Part shown: positions 28,501 through 36,826 of the stretch, one piece after another | Layout: every line of letters begins with the position of its first letter | How positions within the stretch are numbered: position 1 is the stretch's first letter | Assembly (NCBI RefSeq): GCF_016765635.1 | Contig: NZ_JAESVD010000002.1 | Location: 372,001 to 436,000, forward strand | Reading direction: 5' to 3' | Source of the DNA: Shewanella schlegeliana | Lineage (GTDB): Bacteria > Pseudomonadota > Gammaproteobacteria > Enterobacterales > Shewanellaceae | Length of the DNA stretch: 64,000 nucleotides | Position numbers and translations under genes: made by a program | The notes under the pieces: generated by a model | The model's database searches: none | Told to the model about the DNA's origin: nothing | The model's input: only the letters and a program-made list of their open reading frames with translations

Positions 28501-29878
28501 TGACTGGCATGACTTAGATTACATTCAGTCTAGAGTCGAAGGTTTCAGTCAACTCTATGATGAGGTGATGAGCACCGATTACAGCCCTGAAAATGCCGCG
28601 CTAATTACCGGTGTGAATGCCAAAGATATTATCGAGATGGCACGCCTTATCGGCACAGCAGAGAAAACCGCCATCTACTATGCGATGGGCGTGACTCAGC
28701 ATACTTCAGGGCACGATAACGTCACCGCGATATCAAACCTGCAGTTACTGTGCGGCAATATCGGTGTTAAAGGCGCAGGGATTAACCCACTGCGTGGCCA
28801 GAGTAACGTACAGGGCGCTTGTGATATGGGCGCACTACCAAACTACTTCAGCGGCTACCAGAAGTTGAGTGATCCATTAGTACAGATGCGTTTCCGTGAG
28901 GCTTGGGGCAAGGATGATCTTTGCGCCGATATCGGTTTCTCGGCCACCGAGATGATGCACGCCCTCAGTCATGGCGAACTCAAAGGTTTGTATGTCATGG
29001 GTGAAAACCCAGTGCTGAGCGATCCAGACCAAAAGCATGTACTGCAAGGCTTAGCCGCTGCAGAGTTTGTGGTGGTGCAGGATATCTTCTTAACCGAAAC
29101 CGCCGAGCTGGCTGACGTTGTACTGCCGGCTGCCGCCTTTGCTGAAAAGCTAGGGCATTTTACCAATACAGAGCGCCGCGTACAGCAGCTATTGCCTGCA
29201 GTGACTCCGCCAGGACTGGCTAAGAATGATTGGCAGATTATTCAACTTATCGCAAGCCAAATGGGTGAGGAGTGGGGTTATCAGAGCGAGAAACAGATCT
29301 GGCATGAGATCACCCAAGTCACACCTCAGTATCGCGGTATAACTTGGAAGGTAATCGATAGCCTAACAGAAAATGGTCGACTAGGCCTGCAGTGGCCATG
29401 CCCAGCAGAAGGTCACCCTGGCACGCCGATTCTGCATAGCAATCAGTTTACTCACGGCAAGGGTAAGATGCGTGCGGTGCACTATCGTTTACCAGCAGAG
29501 ATGCCATGTGACGAATACCCGCTGATCCTGTCGACTGGCCGTTTGTTGGAGCAGTTCCATACAGGCACCATGACTCGTAAAACCGAAGGTCTTAACCAAC
29601 TTGGTAGTGCCAAGGTGATGATCTCGGTATTTGATGCTGAGAAGCTTGGGGTCAATAACGGCGACATGTTAAAGCTCAGTACTCGCCGCGGCGAGATTGA
29701 GATCCAAGCCTTTGTGACCAAACGTGCTCAAGCCGGGGTGCTGTTCCTGCCGTTCCACTTTGCTGAATCGGCGGCCAACAAACTCACCAACAACGCGCTT
29801 GATCCAGTGGCGAAAATTCCAGAGTTTAAGGTGTGTGCGGTCAAAGCTGAAAAAGTAGCTGAAGCAGTATTAGCCTAA
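25592..29878 (+). CDS. Formate dehydrogenase α-like molybdoenzyme fused to a GltD-like NAD(P)H/FAD module
   Basis: 1428 residues, soluble, no signal. In order: an N-terminal [2Fe-2S] domain (Cys34, 49, 52, 69); a GltD/DPYD-type [4Fe-4S] region (Cys109, 113, 117, 156, 160, 164); FAD- and NAD(P)-binding Rossmann folds (GSGPAG near 209, VIGGGNTAIDCA near 345); two ferredoxin clusters (CISCGACVEIC, CVQCGNCVQVC); and the molybdopterin domain, opening with the CTYCGIGC cluster. The Mo ligand position is Cys872 in CARLCHAST where E. coli FdhF has Sec, with the active-site Arg region NPLRGQSNVQG kept. It looks like a one-polypeptide formate:NAD(P) or ferredoxin oxidoreductase. Activity is inferred. 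Followed by a terminator and chrA. Confidence 0.88.
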   Translation: MKQIIIDGKSLVANQQDTLLDVALNADIAIPNLCKSKASSLVHDSKQNCNLCHVELVGSDNSITNVRACETRVADITEQNIQVITQSAALSKQRKAALQVILSDHFADCEAPCQTACPAGVDVQSYLYHIAQGDHSEAVKVIKQTLPLPLSIGRVCPAFCESECRRGLIDEPVAIRQLKRHAADLDLDDANPYVPPKAPATNKKVAIIGSGPAGISAGYYLSNNGHDVTIFESMPKAGGWLRYGIPEYRLPKAILDKEIELLCKNGLNIETDTRLGRDIHLNGLIEDFDAVCLAIGAQKAVPMNYPGIELDGCYLGVDYLKDYCTDKQYQTGKKVAVIGGGNTAIDCARTAKRDGADVTLIYRRTRDEMPAEDYEIHEAEQEGIKFHFLTNPIENHSDENGRVTSVTFEVMALGEPDSSGRRSPTPTGETFVEAFDTVIPAVSQTPDMEFLDHPRSQLATGAVALTRWNTFEGCEHTMSAGQSAGLDKLFVIGDSRTGPATAVAAVADGRKAADAIEKLLSQGLTCELVKQPFNSTKAAKTSALKSFKADALYPETAVQARSKMPELNELQRALNFSEVELGFAADEAMKEAARCLECACQANTDCKLRDYATEYKVKASELDISHAQHFSVDDSAPFITFDANRCISCGACVEICNGASGHNAISFAKDHYQAIPISCDSSCDSHERKAPRVGFSASMNDSDCVQCGNCVQVCPTGALVDARDKTQGLTAAQKAPLKTVSTICTYCGIGCRINMHVDKQKNQILHISGDSTSPVNEGMLCVKGRFGFDFVGSDKRLTTPLIRKEGELVPASWDEAISVIAKRFTEIKQAHGNQAIAGLSSAKATNEDNFVFQKFFRSVLGNNNIDHCARLCHASTVTALRESLGSGAMTNDIPSIKDSDLIFILGSDTESAHPIIASRIKQAIREHGARLIVADPKRVSIADKAQLYVAQRPGSDVMLLNAIMQQIIKNDWHDLDYIQSRVEGFSQLYDEVMSTDYSPENAALITGVNAKDIIEMARLIGTAEKTAIYYAMGVTQHTSGHDNVTAISNLQLLCGNIGVKGAGINPLRGQSNVQGACDMGALPNYFSGYQKLSDPLVQMRFREAWGKDDLCADIGFSATEMMHALSHGELKGLYVMGENPVLSDPDQKHVLQGLAAAEFVVVQDIFLTETAELADVVLPAAAFAEKLGHFTNTERRVQQLLPAVTPPGLAKNDWQIIQLIASQMGEEWGYQSEKQIWHEITQVTPQYRGITWKVIDSLTENGRLGLQWPCPAEGHPGTPILHSNQFTHGKGKMRAVHYRLPAEMPCDEYPLILSTGRLLEQFHTGTMTRKTEGLNQLGSAKVMISVFDAEKLGVNNGDMLKLSTRRGEIEIQAFVTKRAQAGVLFLPFHFAESAANKLTNNALDPVAKIPEFKVCAVKAEKVAEAVLA

Positions 29879-29919
29879 ACACCATCGGCAGCTCCCAGCA
29901 GCAGGCAGGCTAGAACAAC

Positions 29920-29952
29920 AAGGCCGTAAGCGATAACGCTTACGGCCTTTTT
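29920..29952 (+). terminator. Intrinsic terminator after the FdhA-like gene
   Basis: AAGGCCGTAAGCG-ATAA-CGCTTACGGCCTT followed by TTTATT: a 13-bp stem between convergent genes. Confidence 0.88.
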
Positions 29953-29993
29953 ATTACACAACATAAGTAGGTTAAGTTACTGGCGAAAATGAG

Positions 29994-31172
29994 TTAACCG
30001 ATAAAAGCCCCAACCAGCGCACCGGTTACGCCAAAGCCTGCCACTAAGATAAAGATATTCGGCTTAAAAATCTTGAACAGACCAAAACCTAGCACCACTA
30101 ACGCCATATCCAGCGGTGATAGCACCGCACTAATAAATATAGGGTTATACAGCGCCGCTAATAAGAAGCCCACCACGCAGGCATTGACGCCCGCAATTGC
30201 GCCTGTCACTTGTGGCCTTGCACTAATGGCATGCCAGCTCTTTAACGCCACCAGCATGAGTAGAAAGCCCGGTAAAAAGATAGCAAGCGTTGCCACTAAG
30301 GCGCCAATAAGCGGTTGCTGCACCCAGATCTCTGCACCTAAAAACGCCGCCAAGGCAAACATAGGCCCAGGTACCGCTTGAGCTAGGGCATAGCCTGTTA
30401 AGAACTGATCGTTGCTTATCGCATCCCCAACACTCGATTGCAGCAGAGGCAGCACCACATGACCGCCACCAAATACCATGCTGCCGACTTGGTAGAACTG
30501 GCTAAATAGCTCTGTTAAATTTGTAATCCCCGTCTGCTTAGTCAGCGTTATCATCACAAGCGACGCCAGCAATAGCCCCACAAATAAGCTTAAGTAAAAG
30601 AGATTGAGCTTCACTCTCTCTGTCGCAACCTCTGCAGTATGCTCTCGCTCACCAGACAAATAGTGACGTCCCACAAGCGCTGCGGCAATCAGCAAACCAA
30701 ATTGCATCAACATCGAAGGCTGCAGCAGGATAATGACACAGCTCATCACCATCAATAGCTTGGCTTGTTTACGCTGACAAAACTGTTTGAACATGATCCA
30801 GATAGCATCTGCGACTACCACCACAGCCAAGAGTTTTAGGCCGTGAATGATCCCCTGAGTAAACGAGTAATCTAGCCATTGGCTGCTGGTGACGGCAAGC
30901 AGAAACAATAAGATAAAAGAGGGAAGCGTGAAGCCTAGAAACGCTGCGATGCCACCTAAAAGACCACCGCGATGATAACCGATGGCGAAGCCTACTTGGC
31001 TCGAGCCTGGCCCTGGCATAAATTGGCTCAGCGCCACTAAGCTGCCGTAGTGTTTATCATCGAGCCACTTAAGCTCCTGCACAAAAGTCTGCCTAAAGTA
31101 ACCAATATGCGCCGCCGGCCCCCCAAATGAGACTAAGCCGAGGGAGAAGAAACGAAGAAAAATTTGAAACAT
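29994..31172 (-). CDS. chrA: Chromate transporter, CHR family
   Basis: Inner-membrane protein of about 392 residues made of two homologous CHR halves. The first opens with FLRFFSLGLVSFGGPAAHIGYFR and has FMPGPGSSQVGFAIGY; the second has FYQVGSMVFGGGHVVLPLL and QAVPGPMFALAAFLG. Members export chromate and may move sulfate. ATG at 31172 follows GGATGATT; the upstream in-frame extension is AT-rich and lacks a ribosome site. Convergent with the FdhA-like gene, an arrangement I recall from S. oneidensis as well. Confidence 0.9.
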   Translation of the reverse strand: MFQIFLRFFSLGLVSFGGPAAHIGYFRQTFVQELKWLDDKHYGSLVALSQFMPGPGSSQVGFAIGYHRGGLLGGIAAFLGFTLPSFILLFLLAVTSSQWLDYSFTQGIIHGLKLLAVVVVADAIWIMFKQFCQRKQAKLLMVMSCVIILLQPSMLMQFGLLIAAALVGRHYLSGEREHTAEVATERVKLNLFYLSLFVGLLLASLVMITLTKQTGITNLTELFSQFYQVGSMVFGGGHVVLPLLQSSVGDAISNDQFLTGYALAQAVPGPMFALAAFLGAEIWVQQPLIGALVATLAIFLPGFLLMLVALKSWHAISARPQVTGAIAGVNACVVGFLLAALYNPIFISAVLSPLDMALVVLGFGLFKIFKPNIFILVAGFGVTGALVGAFIG

Positions 31173-31325
31173 AATCATCCACAAATAAAAACTAAAACTA
31201 AGCACTAAACAGTAAACACTAAAACTCAAACGAATATATTAAAGCTAAGCGCCCCAAAAAATGATACGAGCAATAGTATGACATTTAGGTTACAGATTAA
31301 TGAAAGCTCATCACTCAAAGCGAGG

Positions 31326-32501
31326 TTAATCTAAAAATAGTTGCTCAAAATCAGCTAGGTTCTGCCGCTTACCAATAGTGCCTTCTAGCCATTCACATAC
31401 TTCATTTGCGGTGGTTCGATAGGTTGTCAGCTTACCACCATAAAGGCTCAATAGGTTCGGATGACTAGGTTGGATTTGATGAACCGTGTCTCGTGGGCGA
31501 TCAAAGGCACTTCCAGTTAACTTAGGTAACACCCTTACTCCACAAAAGCTATCAACAACCCGTGACTTAAGGGATGCAAGATCACCAAAGCAGGAAAAGT
31601 AATGGCGATAGATCCCCAGTAGGTATTCAACCTCCTCGGCGGTCACACTCGGTTTTGCCGTCAGCGATGACAGAATCGTTTCGGTGGTTCCGATAAGCGT
31701 TTTACCCTTCCAAGGCATCACAAAAATAACTCGTTTGTCAAAGCAAGACTCCAGATAGATGATGCCATCATTGGCAGGGATATCGAGCAGCAGATGGCTG
31801 CCCTGTACCCACTCAATTGGCAGCGAAGCAATTGGCGGAAACACGGTATCCAGCACTTGGTTAACCCAAGGCCCAGCAGCATTGACCACTGCCAACGCCT
31901 CAATCTTCTGTTCTGTGCCTGCGTATTGGTAACGCACCACACAATGACCCTGCTTGTGCTCAATATTGGTACAGTCAGCATACTCAATCACATCGGCTCC
32001 CAAGGAGCGTGCATTCTTAATCACAGCTTGGGTCAGCAACATATCGTCAGTTTGTGCATCCCAATATTGGTATACAGCTTTCAACCCGCTGAGTTTTAAT
32101 CCTTTTATTTTCGACCAATACACAGCGGGAACCGATTTAAACTGTCCCAGAGCATCAAAATCACTCAGCATGGCATACAGGCTTAGTCCGGCTCTAATCG
32201 CCCATGGACTGCGCCGACTATTGTCATAAACAGGGATGTAAAACGGGATCGGGTTTACTAGAGAGGGAGCGAGTTTAAGCAGGGCTTTTCTCTCGGCCAG
32301 AGACTTTCTTACTAAGGGCAGCTGGCCAGATTCGAGATAGCGCAGACCACCGTGGATAAGTTTACTGGAGTTAGCCGACGTCTGCCCTGCAATGGTCTCT
32401 TTCTCTAACAGCAATACGCTGTAGCCAGCAGCAGCCGCACACTGAGCGATACCCGCCCCATTGATCCCCCCACCAATGACTAGAAGATCGACCGTCTTCA
32501 T
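31326..32501 (-). CDS. FAD-dependent oxidoreductase related to glycerol-3-phosphate dehydrogenase
   Basis: About 391 residues. N-terminal FAD site VIGGGINGAGIAQCAAAAG, then SANSSKLIHGGLRYLESG, which is the GlpD signature, and PWKGKTLIGTTET. It ends after LYGGKLTTYRTTANEVCEWL, so the roughly 100-residue C-terminal cap of GlpD (about 500 residues) is absent. It may oxidise glycerol-3-phosphate or a related 2-hydroxyacid at the membrane surface; no glp genes are adjacent. ATG at 32501 has AAGGAG six bases upstream. Confidence 0.82.
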   Translation of the reverse strand: MKTVDLLVIGGGINGAGIAQCAAAAGYSVLLLEKETIAGQTSANSSKLIHGGLRYLESGQLPLVRKSLAERKALLKLAPSLVNPIPFYIPVYDNSRRSPWAIRAGLSLYAMLSDFDALGQFKSVPAVYWSKIKGLKLSGLKAVYQYWDAQTDDMLLTQAVIKNARSLGADVIEYADCTNIEHKQGHCVVRYQYAGTEQKIEALAVVNAAGPWVNQVLDTVFPPIASLPIEWVQGSHLLLDIPANDGIIYLESCFDKRVIFVMPWKGKTLIGTTETILSSLTAKPSVTAEEVEYLLGIYRHYFSCFGDLASLKSRVVDSFCGVRVLPKLTGSAFDRPRDTVHQIQPSHPNLLSLYGGKLTTYRTTANEVCEWLEGTIGKRQNLADFEQLFLD

Positions 32502-32740
32502 TTTTGCTCCTTGAGTGGATTGCTCACTCATTGCTATGCATAGCCCAATAATCGCACCATGATGAACAGGGTAAACTACGCCGCAAATATCTTCTACAGC
32601 CGCGAAGAATGCAGTTCATCATTAGAACATTTAATCTAAAGGTGATTGTATTTCCTCTAGTAATAGCATAAATTTTCGCATAATGGAGCTGCGATAAACT
32701 GCTCTTGAGGATGATTTTAAAGTTAGCAAGGAAGTACGGT

Positions 32741-33154
32741 ATGAAGTGGATAGCTGCAGTTTGTTTATTATTTGCCACAAGCACGATGGCACAATGTGAT
32801 AATAACACTCACATTATCGATATTGTTTACCCTAAAAATAGCTCCTACTTCGATTCACAGTACAGCTCACAGCTAGATCAACTAACCAAGAATACGCAGC
32901 AAAATACAGGTTACTTACTGCTCGAATTCAAGGTCAACCAGACTCAATCGACCAAGGAAGCTCGAGAATACAATAAGTGGCTAGCACAAAGACGGATCGA
33001 GAGAGTTAAAGTCTACCTTAACGACGCAGCTTACCCGGCTCCAGTGATCTCTCGTCTGCTGACGGCGAGTACCGAAAAAAATCGTAGTGTATCGGTGATC
33101 TGGTGTCCCGATGAAAGTGAACAAGGGGTAAGAGTCGCCAGCAAGAATGAATAA
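32741..33154 (+). CDS. Small periplasmic protein with an OmpA-like C-terminal region
   Basis: 137 residues with a clear Sec signal (MKWIAAVCLLFATSTMAQ, cleavage after AQ/C region). The mature part reads like half an OmpA/MotB peptidoglycan-binding domain: VYPKNSSYFDSQYSSQLDQL, then NKWLAQRRIERVKVYL and a final SVSVIW strand. A cysteine pair (Cys20 and the one in WCPDE) could form a disulfide. Function unknown. AAGGA lies 8-9 bases before the ATG at 32741; an upstream in-frame start at 32705 is less likely. Divergent from the GlpD-like gene. Confidence 0.68.
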   Translation: MKWIAAVCLLFATSTMAQCDNNTHIIDIVYPKNSSYFDSQYSSQLDQLTKNTQQNTGYLLLEFKVNQTQSTKEAREYNKWLAQRRIERVKVYLNDAAYPAPVISRLLTASTEKNRSVSVIWCPDESEQGVRVASKNE

Positions 33155-33509
33155 GCATTCAATGCTCTAGCCTAACTCTGGCTCTACTCTTAGTGATGAG
33201 TGAAGCCACAAGCCATCGGCACCCCAGCTAAACACAGCCGCAAACCTCATCTCAAGTACTCGCATAAGCCTAGGATATTAATAGATCTAATATCGATAGA
33301 TGTAATTTAACCTTATCTAAACTACGCAGTTATAACTTTCAGCAAAAGTTTAACTTTCTTGCAAAAAATTAGTTGTAGTTCCCAAAAGTAAATTATTCGA
33401 GATTTCACCTGCAAAAACAAAACATTAATTTAGCTATTGCTAAGCATTAAAGTAGAGTATTAGTAACAAACACGCTTAATTCATGGCTATTACGTCTGCC
33501 GGAGTTCGC
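33155..33509. other. Intergenic region upstream of the thioredoxin-CcdA fusion
   Basis: 355 bases, AT-rich in its right half. A weak hairpin (GGCT..ACTC / GAGT..AGCC, 33180-33207) may end the upstream gene. No ORF or recognisable regulatory dyad was found. Confidence 0.4.
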
Positions 33510-34934
33510 ATGCCTAAGTCAATTATTCTCTTTATTGCCCTTTTATTATCTAGCCTCTCTCTACCCAGTTTTGCCGCTACTGAAACCACAGCGTCTAACA
33601 ATCTATGGCATTACACCAATGCTCAGGGAGAGCTTAAGGTTAAACTGTATTTCTTCTGGTCTAAGACCTGTCCTCACTGCGCCGAGGCTCACCCCTTTAT
33701 CGATAGCCTACCCGAGCGCTACCCCTGGATAGAGGTTGAAGATCATATGATCACCGCGCCAGACACCATGGCGGTGTGGCAAGAAGTCGCTAAACAGACC
33801 GGAACCGAAGCACGCTCGGTCCCCTACTTTGCCAGTGGCGAAAAAGCCGTTGTCGGCTACACCAGTCAGGCCGTGTCTGGTGAGTTTTTAGTACAGCGCT
33901 TAAAGTCATACTATGTTTCACTCGGTGGCAAGTTAGCCCCAGAGGTTGAAGGCGATTACAGCACAACCCCAATGGCTGGCGGAATGTTTCAAACCTGTAA
34001 TGAGAGTGGTAGCGAAAGTGACGCCGAGGGCACCTGTGGCCTAGGCTTAGATACTGGCAGCGAGCTTGCCAGCTCAGATGTACAACCGGTTGAGATCCCA
34101 CTTGTGGGTGTGGTCCACCCAGAGCAGATGTCACTGCCACTACTGACTGTCGTACTGGCGGGTGTCGATGCCTTCAACCCTTGTGCCTTCTTCGTCTTGC
34201 TATTCCTGCTCTCTATCATGGTTAACGCTAAGAGCCGTGCTCGCATGCTGATTGTGGGCGGGATATTCGTGTTCTTCTCAGGCTTTATCTACTTCATCTT
34301 TATGAGTGCATGGCTCAATATCTTCCAGCTTCTAGGCGCAGGTAGCGATGGTGGCTGGATTATTCTCGGGGCGGGCATGCTGGCGCTCGTTGCCGGAGCC
34401 ATCAACATCAAAGACTACTTCTTTACCAAGGGAGAGGTCACCCTGTCGATGTCGGCAGAAAATCGCACAGGCCTGATTAAACGCATGGGTAAGCTAACGA
34501 GTGCCAGCAGCATGACCGCCATGATTGCCGGTACTGTGGTGCTATCAATCTTAGCCAATGCCTATGAGTTGCTGTGCACCGCAGGCTTCCCAATGATCTA
34601 TACCAGCGTATTGTCGATGCATGACTTAGAGACCTTCGAGCGCTACATGTATCTGGTGATGTACAACGTGGTTTATGTCATCCCGCTTGCGGCTATCGTT
34701 ATCGCCTTCAGTGTATCACTTGGTAAACGTAAACTGACCGAGAAAGAGGGTCAGACCCTTAAGCTGATGTCAGGCATCATGATGATGGGACTCGGTGGTA
34801 TGTTAGCCATTGACCCAACTGCGCTGCAGAATGTGGCCTTAGCGATCGGCCTTATCTTAAGCTCTATCGTGTTAACTGTGATTATTACCCTTATCCGTAA
34901 GAGTATTGAGAAGGCTCAAACCGCAAAGTCATAG
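33510..34934 (+). CDS. Thioredoxin-CcdA (DsbD-like) fusion membrane protein
   Basis: About 474 residues. A Sec signal (MPKSIILFIALLLSSLSLPSFA) is followed by a periplasmic thioredoxin fold with active site CPHC (in FFWSKTCPHCAEAHPF) and cis-Pro loop SVPYF, then a linker with cysteines, then six or more TM helices from about residue 210. The TM part has NPCAFF in the first helix and ELLCTAGFP later, matching the redox cysteines of CcdA/DsbD that carry electrons across the membrane. It probably supplies reductant to a periplasmic thiol pathway. Order is thioredoxin first, unlike DsbD. ATG at 33510 has GGAG five bases upstream. Confidence 0.85.
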   Translation: MPKSIILFIALLLSSLSLPSFAATETTASNNLWHYTNAQGELKVKLYFFWSKTCPHCAEAHPFIDSLPERYPWIEVEDHMITAPDTMAVWQEVAKQTGTEARSVPYFASGEKAVVGYTSQAVSGEFLVQRLKSYYVSLGGKLAPEVEGDYSTTPMAGGMFQTCNESGSESDAEGTCGLGLDTGSELASSDVQPVEIPLVGVVHPEQMSLPLLTVVLAGVDAFNPCAFFVLLFLLSIMVNAKSRARMLIVGGIFVFFSGFIYFIFMSAWLNIFQLLGAGSDGGWIILGAGMLALVAGAINIKDYFFTKGEVTLSMSAENRTGLIKRMGKLTSASSMTAMIAGTVVLSILANAYELLCTAGFPMIYTSVLSMHDLETFERYMYLVMYNVVYVIPLAAIVIAFSVSLGKRKLTEKEGQTLKLMSGIMMMGLGGMLAIDPTALQNVALAIGLILSSIVLTVIITLIRKSIEKAQTAKS

Positions 34935-34946
34935 CCTTAATTAATC

Positions 34947-34985
34947 AAGGCCTTAGCTTATGATTAAGCTAAGGCCTTCGTTTTC
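34947..34985 (+). terminator. Intrinsic terminator after the thioredoxin-CcdA gene
   Basis: AAGGCCTTAGCTTA-TGAT-TAAGCTAAGGCCTT followed by CGTTTT: a perfect 14-bp stem. Confidence 0.85.
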
Positions 34986-34994
34986 TAAAATAAA

Positions 34995-35256
34995 GACCTA
35001 GATCCTAGGACGCTTCGCTGCGAGGACGGGCTGCGCCCTATTAGGAAAATCAAAAGCTGAAAGCACCGTCTTTGCTCTTCCTAGAACCTAGAACCAGCTC
35101 TTCCTCGAACCTTCTTTGCCTTTCCGTAAGCGCAGCGTTCCGTAAGTGACGCAGCCACGTTCCCTAGGCCGCAGGCCGTCCGGATCTTATCGTCTTTGCT
35201 TTTCCGTCTCAGCCCGTTCCTAGAACCTAGCACCTTCTTTTCCGTCTTAGCTTTTA
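34995..35256. repeat. Dispersed 'ctagg'-rich repeat, copy 2 (inverted relative to copy 1)
   Basis: Begins gacctagatcctagg, then cgcttcgctgcgaggacggg, as the reverse complement of the right end of the block at 9850-10060, and ends with the same ttttccgtcttagctttt elements. It is longer than copy 1 because of extra internal sequence (about 35110-35205). No coding potential is apparent; the ORF crossing it on the - strand has no homology I recognise. Confidence 0.75.
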
Positions 35257-35345
35257 AACCCGATACAATCTGTAACACGACAATCCTCAAGCCATGATGG
35301 GCCACGCCGATAACTGAATAACATTACTAATTAATTGAGCGAAAT

Positions 35346-35543
35346 ATGGCTGTTACTATCTCTAGTGCGAATCTGCAACCAAACATGAGTCATGGCGATG
35401 TAGGTGTGAAAGTGGCGCAACTTGCTAAAGAGCAACAAGAAGTTCAAGGTGATATTGCACTGCAATTGATCAATGCTGCGGCTCCTGAAGCGGCGAAGGC
35501 GCCTGTGGGAAATACAGGCCACAACATTAATACCACAGCCTAA
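35346..35543 (+). CDS. Small conserved-looking protein, possibly YjfB-like
   Basis: 65 residues, no signal or TM. It has an amphipathic helical middle (GVKVAQLAKEQQEVQGDIALQLINAAA) preceded by a short NMSHGDV segment. This resembles the small YjfB-like family ('putative motility protein'), but the match is by eye only. Its stop codon overlaps the stop of the convergent diguanylate cyclase by 4 bases. Function unknown. Confidence 0.55.
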   Translation: MAVTISSANLQPNMSHGDVGVKVAQLAKEQQEVQGDIALQLINAAAPEAAKAPVGNTGHNINTTA

Positions 35544-36754
35544 ACTGCTGCCTTGTTCACCGCCGATAGCGTCTGTGCACAGTAACGATCTCTGCCTGCA
35601 GACTTAGCTTGATATAACAGACTATCGGCGACCTCAAGTAACTGGACAGGTTCCATCTCCTCATGCCACTGCGCAATGCCCTGAGAGACGGTTATAAAGT
35701 CTGATACTCCTGAGCTTGGGTGCGCAAGCTCGGCGGCTGCTATTGCCCGTTTAATCTTTTCGGCGACCTGAATTGCACCGCTTAAATCGGTATCGGGAAG
35801 CGCGATGACAAACTCCTCTCCACCGTAGCGGGCAACCAGATCCCTTGGCCGTTCCAGTGCACTATTTAATACCCCTGCCACCTTCTTTAAATATGTATCC
35901 CCCACTTGATGGCCCAGCCTGTCATTAAGCGGCTTAAAGAAGTCCACATCGACCATGATGATAGATAACGGCTGCAGAGTTCGAAGTGATGCTTTGATCT
36001 CTTGAATTAACACATCATCGAAGTGACGACGATTACTGATATTAGTCAAACCATCGATTAAAGCTAAACGCTTAAACTGCTGTAATAGCTTCTTTTTCTC
36101 GATACTTCGAGTAACCGCCTTAAAGAACCAGCCTGAAATAATCTTCTGCCCAGACCAGACTATACCCAAAAAGCAGAGAAACTTAGTGATAGGGTAGATA
36201 GGTGTCTCGGAATATTGATTGAAATGATAGATGCTGCCAAAGGTTAGAAAAGGCAAGATCCCTATCAGCATTAGATTACGATTGGGAAATAACGCTAACG
36301 CAAACACCAGCACGAGTACATCGGCTAAAGATTCTATGCCCTGCATCGCGATACCCGATAGCGAGTCTAAGCCCATAAGTAGGTAACACCATGAAACAAG
36401 AAGCAGGCCTAAATAGAGGTAAGCCTGTCTGCGGCCAACTCGATAAAGCCCAAAGAGTTTAATCACCACAATCCCTGACACAAGCGTTAAGGCCAGCGGG
36501 AACTGCTTTAGCCAAAGCAATTCGGTTTCGAAATACTCACGATCAAAGTAATAGGCGTTGAGCATGACCACAAGCAGCAATACAGAGCTAACATATGTCG
36601 CCCAAACTAAGCCGCGCTTGATGATAATGAAGGTTTCACTCTTCAACTGCGCTTGATATTGATGTGACTTCAGATCTTGCTCCATTATGGCTAAACGAGT
36701 AAACCGACTTTTCCCATTGATTAAAACATAGCGCTCAGCACTCTGCATCCACAT
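35540..36754 (-). CDS. Membrane-anchored diguanylate cyclase
   Basis: 404 residues. About six TM helices (residues 45-225) form an N-terminal membrane sensor without a recognisable ligand domain; residues 235-400 are a GGDEF domain with a canonical active site ARYGGEEFVIALP and an inhibitory I-site RPRD five residues before it. It should make cyclic-di-GMP from GTP with product feedback. Start at the first ATG (36754) is kept, though ribosome sites are poor; an internal ATG at 36685 is an alternative. Confidence 0.88.
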   Translation of the reverse strand: MWMQSAERYVLINGKSRFTRLAIMEQDLKSHQYQAQLKSETFIIIKRGLVWATYVSSVLLLVVMLNAYYFDREYFETELLWLKQFPLALTLVSGIVVIKLFGLYRVGRRQAYLYLGLLLVSWCYLLMGLDSLSGIAMQGIESLADVLVLVFALALFPNRNLMLIGILPFLTFGSIYHFNQYSETPIYPITKFLCFLGIVWSGQKIISGWFFKAVTRSIEKKKLLQQFKRLALIDGLTNISNRRHFDDVLIQEIKASLRTLQPLSIIMVDVDFFKPLNDRLGHQVGDTYLKKVAGVLNSALERPRDLVARYGGEEFVIALPDTDLSGAIQVAEKIKRAIAAAELAHPSSGVSDFITVSQGIAQWHEEMEPVQLLEVADSLLYQAKSAGRDRYCAQTLSAVNKAAV

Positions 36755-36782
36755 ATATTAAGATTAAGATTAATTTAAAACT

Positions 36783-36808
36783 AAAAAAAGCCAGCTGCTG
36801 CTGGCTTT
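36783..36808 (-). terminator. Intrinsic terminator after ahpF
   Basis: On the - strand AAAGCCAGC-AGCA-GCTGGCTTT followed by further T (seven in all), 19 bases past the ahpF stop codon. Confidence 0.87.
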
Positions 36809-36826
36809 ATATTAAGAATTTGTCGC

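Noticed and set aside
32524..32808. 94-codon - strand ORF overlapping the GlpD-like gene start and the OmpA-like gene
   Set aside because: Overlaps two better-supported genes and has no recognisable domain.
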